DNA of 64,000 bases, from assembly GCA_026225945.1 (NCBI GenBank), contig JAMJFZ010000699.1:881001-945000 (forward strand). The letters are read 5' to 3'. Positions 58,853 through 64,000 of this stretch are shown here, piece by piece. Every line of letters begins with the position of its first letter. Position 1 is the first letter of the stretch. The notes beneath the pieces are model-generated. The model made no database searches and was not told the DNA's origin. It saw only the letters and a list, made by a program, of their open reading frames with translations. Origin of the DNA: Cricetomys ansorgei. Lineage: Eukaryota; Chordata; Mammalia; Rodentia; Nesomyidae. A program made the translations under genes and the position numbers.

Positions 58853-59290
58853 TGATATGTAACAGGTTGAAGATCGGTCCCAGTAATATTCTCCTCCCAA
58901 TCTCCAGAACCTTTGAGACGTAGCTTAATATGACAAAACTGACTTTGTGATTCATTTAAATTGCTGGGGATGCGAAAGCAATATTAGATTTTATAAATGG
59001 CCCCTAACTATAATCACAAGTGTCTTCCTTAGAGAGATAAGGGTAGGGTTTGTGTTAGCATCAGAGAAGACAATGCAGTGACAGAAACTGGGATTAGAGT
59101 GACATGTGTCCATTAGAAAAAGAGGGAGGCCCCTAGAAGATGAAAATGGGCAATAAATTGATCATCCACAAGACCTTCCAGAATCAATACAATTTTGTCG
59201 ATATTTTCTGTCTTCTGATCCTCAGGAGCATGCTGTGTGAAGCTAGTAAGCAAGTGTTAATTCATTATAGCAGCCTTAGGAAATGAATAT
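58853..59290 (+). mobile_element. MLT1-type solo LTR
   Basis: 'CCAATCTCCAGAACCTTTGA', 'ACAAAACTGACTTTGTGATT', 'TATAATCACAAGTGTCTTCC', 'GCAGTGACAGAAACTGGGAT' and the end 'TATAGCAGCCTTAGGAAATG' follow the MLT1 order over nearly its full length. Confidence 0.8.
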
Positions 59291-59351
59291 ATATTTTGCT
59301 TCTTTATGACACTTGCCCTTGCATTTAATATTTGTTTCTACCTGGCACACA

Positions 59352-59452
59352 CAATGTAGACCAGGTTGGCCTTGAACTCACAGATATCTGCTTGCTTCTG
59401 GCTCTGCTTCCTACTTGCTTGGATTAAAAGTGTGCACCACCATACCTCGCTC
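59352..59452 (-). mobile_element. B1 SINE, antisense, 3' truncated
   Basis: 'ATGTAGACCAGGTTGGCCTT', 'GAACTCACAGATATCTGCTT' and 'AAGTGTGCACCACCATACCT' are the 5' two thirds of a reversed B1. The tail end is absent. Confidence 0.9.
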
Positions 59453-59624
59453 TTGACAAGCTTTTGGGGGAGGGAACTGTGTTTGGTTCAGGTTTCTATT
59501 CCATAGAGACTGGTTCTGCCAGAATCTCCAATCTATCAATTCTTTTAACTCTTTTGGAGCCATTGGCTTAGCTCAACCATGAGCTACCTTTCTTCAGGAC
59601 GCTAAATAGTTTCCACATAGAAAT

Positions 59625-60110
59625 CTTGGCCTGACTATGTCCATCTCAGCCTGGTCATGGCTCCCCAAACAGAAACATCACCTTTCTACTCAGAAGCACT
59701 CAGCTTCCCATCAATTACAGAACAAAACCCAGAACACAATCTCTCAAGCCTACCAATATCTGCATTCCTCCTGTTCTTCTCTACCTCCTGCTCTAACATA
59801 GCCCCCTCATGACCATCACTCTTCCTCCCTCCTCACATAGCATCACATTCACTGGTCCTCTGCTTGGCCAACTCAAAACTTGAATTATCTCTACCTGGGC
59901 ATTCCCAGCCCTTCCTCTCTCCTTATTTCTCTTGCAACAGTCTTCTCAGGCCCCCCAAGGGCCCTCCCTACAGCTCACTGCTGGAGCATGTGTCTGATCT
60001 ATGTCTTTCACCCTCGTGTACCCATGAGCAAGTGGTGAGATGGGATTATGGTTGATTAATTTCTGTATCCCTAGAGCAGAAACTCATAAATTCTTCTGCC
60101 TTGGTCAATT
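59625..60110 (+). mobile_element. L2 LINE 3' region
   Basis: 'CCAGAACACAATCTCTCAAG', 'CACTGGTCCTCTGCTTGGCC', 'CTACCTGGGCATTCCCAGCC' and 'TTTCTGTATCCCTAGAGCAG' match successive parts of the L2 3' region. No open frame of note. Confidence 0.66.
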
Positions 60111-60561
60111 ACTGAACTAGTGTTTATCAAGTAGAATTTGATGGTACCTTGACACAACCTAACTTTGCTTGGCATAAGTAACCAGCCACATTGTCTCTCC
60201 TCTCTAACTAGGCTTTAGGAGCTGTGGATTTATCTGGGAGGCTGCCAAGCCCTGCATTGTTGATCTGAGTCAGGTTGCAGTTATTGCATCTGTTACTCAG
60301 TGCTGGATAGGTGCCTTTACCAGTCTTCTTACTGCTCTCCATCTCTCTGCTTCAGATTCATCATGTGTAGAAGGGTTGTTTTCCTTCTTTTTGCTTAGCC
60401 CATACCATCTTGATTCTTTGCCTACCACAGTAAAAGCCGCTGAATCTCCCATGTGGCCTCATAGATGTTTTCAGAACAACAGCTGTAAGATAAAGAGACA
60501 GCAGGCACATCCTAGCATGTGCCTAGCAGGTTTTAATTGCTGAGTACACACATGCCTGCAG
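60111..60561. other. unrecognised sequence
   Basis: No recognised repeat or gene. Confidence 0.4.
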
Positions 60562-60749
60562 CAGCAGTTCTCCAATATGGAAACATATGAGAACCATCCA
60601 AGGGCTTGCAAAAACACAAATTGCCAGGTGTCACCCTCTGAGACTCTGGCTCAGTAGGTCTGGGCTTGGCCCAGGGAGGATTAGAATTTCTAACAAGTTT
60701 CCAGGGGATGGTGGTGCATTGGTCTAAGTAGTATATTTGAGATCCTCTG
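60562..60749. mobile_element. MER5A-like hAT DNA transposon
   Basis: 'GGCTTGCAAAAACACAAATT', 'GCTCAGTAGGTCTGGGCTTG', 'TTAGAATTTCTAACAAGTTT' and the end 'ATATTTGAGATCCTCTGG' give the MER5A order over its full length of about 190 bases, with decayed terminal inverted repeats. Confidence 0.9.
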
Positions 60750-61029
60750 GTCTTAGAAAGAGTGGGAAGGGGTTAATGTAAAGAAACTTGTAAGAGGCCA
60801 GCGGAACTTACATTTCTTGGCAAGTGAGATGCCTGGAAGCTGGAAGTGCAGCAGAGGATGCTATGTTGTGGCGTGTATGTGGGATGAAGACGATGGAGAA
60901 GGATGCACAGAGAAGGAGGCGAAAACTTGAGGACAGTATAAAAACACTGGGCATCTGTTTGATAAATTGGTATCACATATCCAATGAGTCCAGTGATTAT
61001 ATTTTATCCAAAAATAAAGTGGATATCAT

Positions 61030-61740
61030 TTATTTTTACATAATATTTGTAATAATTTTTTGAGAATTCCATACAATATATTTTTACCATATTAACCTAT
61101 CAGTTCCCAGATCTACACCCATCTCCCTTCCTACACAAATTTGAACTTTATGTTCTCTCTCTATTTAAAAGTCGTCGAGAGCAATTTGTGCTTTCCAAAC
61201 ACTCTTGGGTGTTGGCCTGCCCTGGAGTATGGTCAACATACCAGAGGTCACACCCTTAAAAACTGACTCTGCCTCTCTCCCAGAAGCTATAAACTGCTGA
61301 TAACTCCTCGGCAGCTCATTCCCATATCCCTGCCTCTATGCTGGGATTTGCTCTGGCTTGATCTCGCACAAGTCTTACGCATGCCATCATAACCACTGTG
61401 AGTTCCTATGTGCAGGTGTCCTGCTGTGCCCAGAAGACACTGTTTCTTTGTAGCCATCCACTATCTCTGGCTCTTACACTCTTTCTGCTCCCCCTTGCAC
61501 AAGGATCCCTGAGCCTTGGGGAGAGAGAATGATACAGATGTCTCATTTATGGCTAATTAAACAGTACACAGTATCTTATTCTCTGCCCAACAACAAGTTG
61601 TGGGTTTTGTGTTAATCACCATCTCCTTCAAGAAGCGAAGCTTTTTTGATGAGGGACAAGAGATGTACTAATCTATAAATATGATGATAAGTCATCAGGA
61701 GTCATTTAATACATAGTTCGTCTGCTTAGTTATCTATTCC
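61030..61740 (-). mobile_element. rodent Lx-type L1 3' UTR, antisense
   Basis: 'TTTTTTGAGAATTCCATACA', 'GGAGTATGGTCAACATACCA', 'GGCTTGATCTCGCACAAGTC', 'GGATCCCTGAGCCTTGGGGA', 'GATACAGATGTCTCATTTAT' and 'TGTTAATCACCATCTCCTTC' occur in order, then 'AAGTCATCAGGAGTCATTTA'. The same 3' UTR class as at 22985-23545, but longer. Confidence 0.92.
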
Positions 61741-62869
61741 TGAATCCTGTTATACCATAACTCCAGGAGTTTCCAGAAGAGAAGAGAACCTGTGATAACA
61801 AGAAAGTGACAACTTCTGGAGTAGTTGAGATATGTTCAGTATCCTAGGAAGTCGTTCATGCTGGGAGGAGCAAATACAAGCAGTAATTTCCACAATTTCT
61901 TATTGGTTCTTTTTTATTTTTTCTTATATATGCCTATATTTTATGTCATTTCTTAGTTTAAAAATAAATGTTATTTTTCTATCTTTATGAGAGCCCTCAG
62001 TGTATCTTTTACCAAATCATTTTCAGAGTGTAATATTATTTTCATTTTCTCAGTAGTGATTTTATCTCATTAGAGATGTTTTTCTTTATATTTGTCACTT
62101 TTAGCATTACTTTTCCTCACGTGTTTTAGAATTTTGGATCATTTCATATAGTAACAAGTTTTCTTCTATTTCCTTCTGTTCCCCTCCCACCCTACCAAAT
62201 GTACCTGCTAACAATACCCCTAGTACTCTAGGGTGCTCAGTCAATAATATTCGTGGGTCAGAGCTCCCTTGCTTCTGAGATTCTAGTTACATCCTCATAT
62301 TTGTAGGTAACTTGGCCTACCTTTGGGTTGACAGATTGTGTTTGCTTGATTTCAAATCCCTAGATGTGCAGTTCTATGTACACTACATCTCCGATCAGGG
62401 GGTGATTGTAATGTGTACAAAGCCTTCACGGATGAGCAAGCCCTGCATTAGTACCTGATTGCAGGGACCTCCCTCTGCTCATTGCTACACAGGAGCACAA
62501 GTGGCCATCTCCCTCAGCTTCTAATCCAAAGCTTAGCTGGCCTATGGCTACATCTCTGCTTAACGGATATGTTTATGCTTCATTTTTGCTCTACTGGGTG
62601 AGTTTCTTATTTATATGCTTTGTCGATGTGTCTCTACATTTTCTTTTTATAGCATATACTCATCACATTTTTTGAGGGAAGATCTCAAAATGTAATCTTA
62701 AATGCCTACTTCCAATGGTGGAGAGTTTGCCTAGAATGGACAAGACTTTCAGTTTCTGGAATAAATAAAAGTCACTTTAGCCAACAGTTCAGATTGGTTT
62801 TTCTTTCAGGCATCTTTCGTAGGTGTTGTTTTGGACCCTGAACTGCTTCATAAGACTACAGATTATATC
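61741..62869. other. unrecognised, AT-rich then mixed sequence
   Basis: No recognised repeat or gene. Confidence 0.4.
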
Positions 62870-63206
62870 ATTTCCAGGAGGCTGCCGTAGTGAAGTCTCA
62901 TAATTTGGTGGACTGAAAATAACAGAAATGTATTCTTAAGATTCTGAAAGTAAGACATTCAAAACCAAAGTGTTGGCAGAGCCACAGTTTCTCTGAAGGT
63001 TCAGAGAAGGACCTTGTCACTTCCCAACTTCTGATGGATGTCAACGTTCTTCCTTATGTTTCTGTCTATTTTCTCTTCTCAGGATACCATTTGCTGGATC
63101 AGAACCCACTCTGTTTCCACATGTTTCCATGTTTCCACATAAGGCCACATCCCTGGGTTTATGGTAGGCATGACTTTTGGGAAGACACCATTCACCTCAG
63201 CACACT
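62870..63206 (-). mobile_element. MLT1-type solo LTR, antisense
   Basis: 'GAGGCTGCCGTAGTGAAGTC', 'AAATAACAGAAATGTATTCT', 'CCAAAGTGTTGGCAGAGCCA' and the end 'TGGGAAGACACCATTCACCT' are the reverse of MLT1 from its 3' to its 5' end. A local CATGTTTC duplication lies near 63119-63135. Confidence 0.86.
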
Positions 63207-64000
63207 AGCCTCCTACGTATTGGCAAGTTGTGTTTCTGATAGAAACAGTGAAATACTTGACACCTTTTCTAATTCTTACTTCTAGCTTGGGCCATTTGGC
63301 TCTTCAAACTGCTGTATTGGAAAATGGAACTGGGTTATGGAACCCAAAACCATCACCCAATATTATTTTAACCAAATCCTTGGAGTATGTTGTCCTTCTA
63401 ATAGTGCATCATTAATAATACATTTATGCATGAACCGACAAATAATTCTGGCCTTTGTGTCCTTGTTAATGTTCCTGTGTTATAGGCAAGTACTCAAGTT
63501 CAGAAGGACAAGCATCATTCCTTCAAGAGATAATTTTGGAACTTATAATTAGCAAAGGAAGTCTATGAACACCTCATTTTCTAGCGACATTAGAGTTTTT
63601 GGCACTACAATCAATGCTTCCAAGAGGGTGAACCGACTTTGTCTAGCATTGCTGCTTCCTCTTCCATTGTCAGTGACCAGTCCTGATGCCTGCCAGAAAC
63701 TCTACATATTTTTGCAACTCATTGCTTCTGTGGGCTCAGTTTGAGAGACATGGCTTCAGACATATGGGCATGGGAACATCAACTGAAGGTGAGCCTAGAG
63801 AGCTGCTGGAGAGGAAGGTAGGGAGTCTTAGATGATGCCCACTTTATAGAAGCCTTTCTGGTTCTGCTAGGTCACTGGGCAGGTGACCTGTAGTAATTGC
63901 TCTTGGAGAGCTCCAGGATTCACAGAATTTGCTTGGACCCAGCAGCCATCCCCACCACTGATATCCTAGGAGGGTCAGAGTGGTGAGGCTATGGCTCAGA
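63207..64000. other. unrecognised sequence
   Basis: No recognised repeat or gene up to the window end. Confidence 0.4.

Overview
The window looks like 64 kb of nuclear DNA from a muroid (mouse/rat/hamster-type) rodent. The evidence is its interspersed repeats: rodent SINEs (B1, B2, B3, B4/ID-like), rodent Lx-type L1 3' ends, a rodent URR1-like hAT element, and older pan-mammalian repeats (MIR, L2, L1M, MLT1/MaLR LTRs, MER5A, Charlie). All family names were assigned by eye from remembered consensus sequences, not by a repeat library, so subfamily names and exact edges are approximate.

I see no convincing protein-coding gene, rRNA, tRNA, CRISPR array or CpG island. The longest open frames are simple-repeat translations (for example Ser-Phe-Phe-Leu repeats from a CTTT tract, and Thr-His repeats from a CA tract) or lie in transposon remnants. 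The rest are short (about 60-125 residues) and carry no recognised domain. The window is best read as intergenic or deep-intronic DNA.

Layout: 0-6.4 kb is repeat-rich (Lx L1 3' end, hAT remnants, old L1, and a B1 whose tail has become a perfect 50-copy CTTT microsatellite). 6.8-15.9 kb has a B2 with target duplication, MER5A, an unassigned DNA transposon end, a large antisense L1 fragment, and an MLT1 LTR split by a URR1-like element. 15.9-23.8 kb carries sparse MaLR LTRs, a MIR and an antisense Lx. 23.8-30.9 kb is a 7 kb stretch with almost no recognisable repeat and several conserved-element-like segments. 30.9-35.7 kb holds L2, B3, B1/ID, microsatellites and an L1M > Lx > B1 nest. 35.7-42.3 kb has SINEs and an antisense L1M. 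Around 42.8-43.0 kb is a dense cluster of AP-1, GC-box and ETS-type motifs, the best regulatory candidate. 43-53 kb is sparse in repeats. 53.0-55.2 kb is a hAT-Charlie transposase fossil split by two L1 insertions. 55-64 kb is a mosaic of MIR, MLT1, another LTR, L2, MER5A and Lx.

No genes work together here. The biology on view is layered transposon history plus a few candidate non-coding regulatory elements. I did not find a convincing undescribed molecular system.
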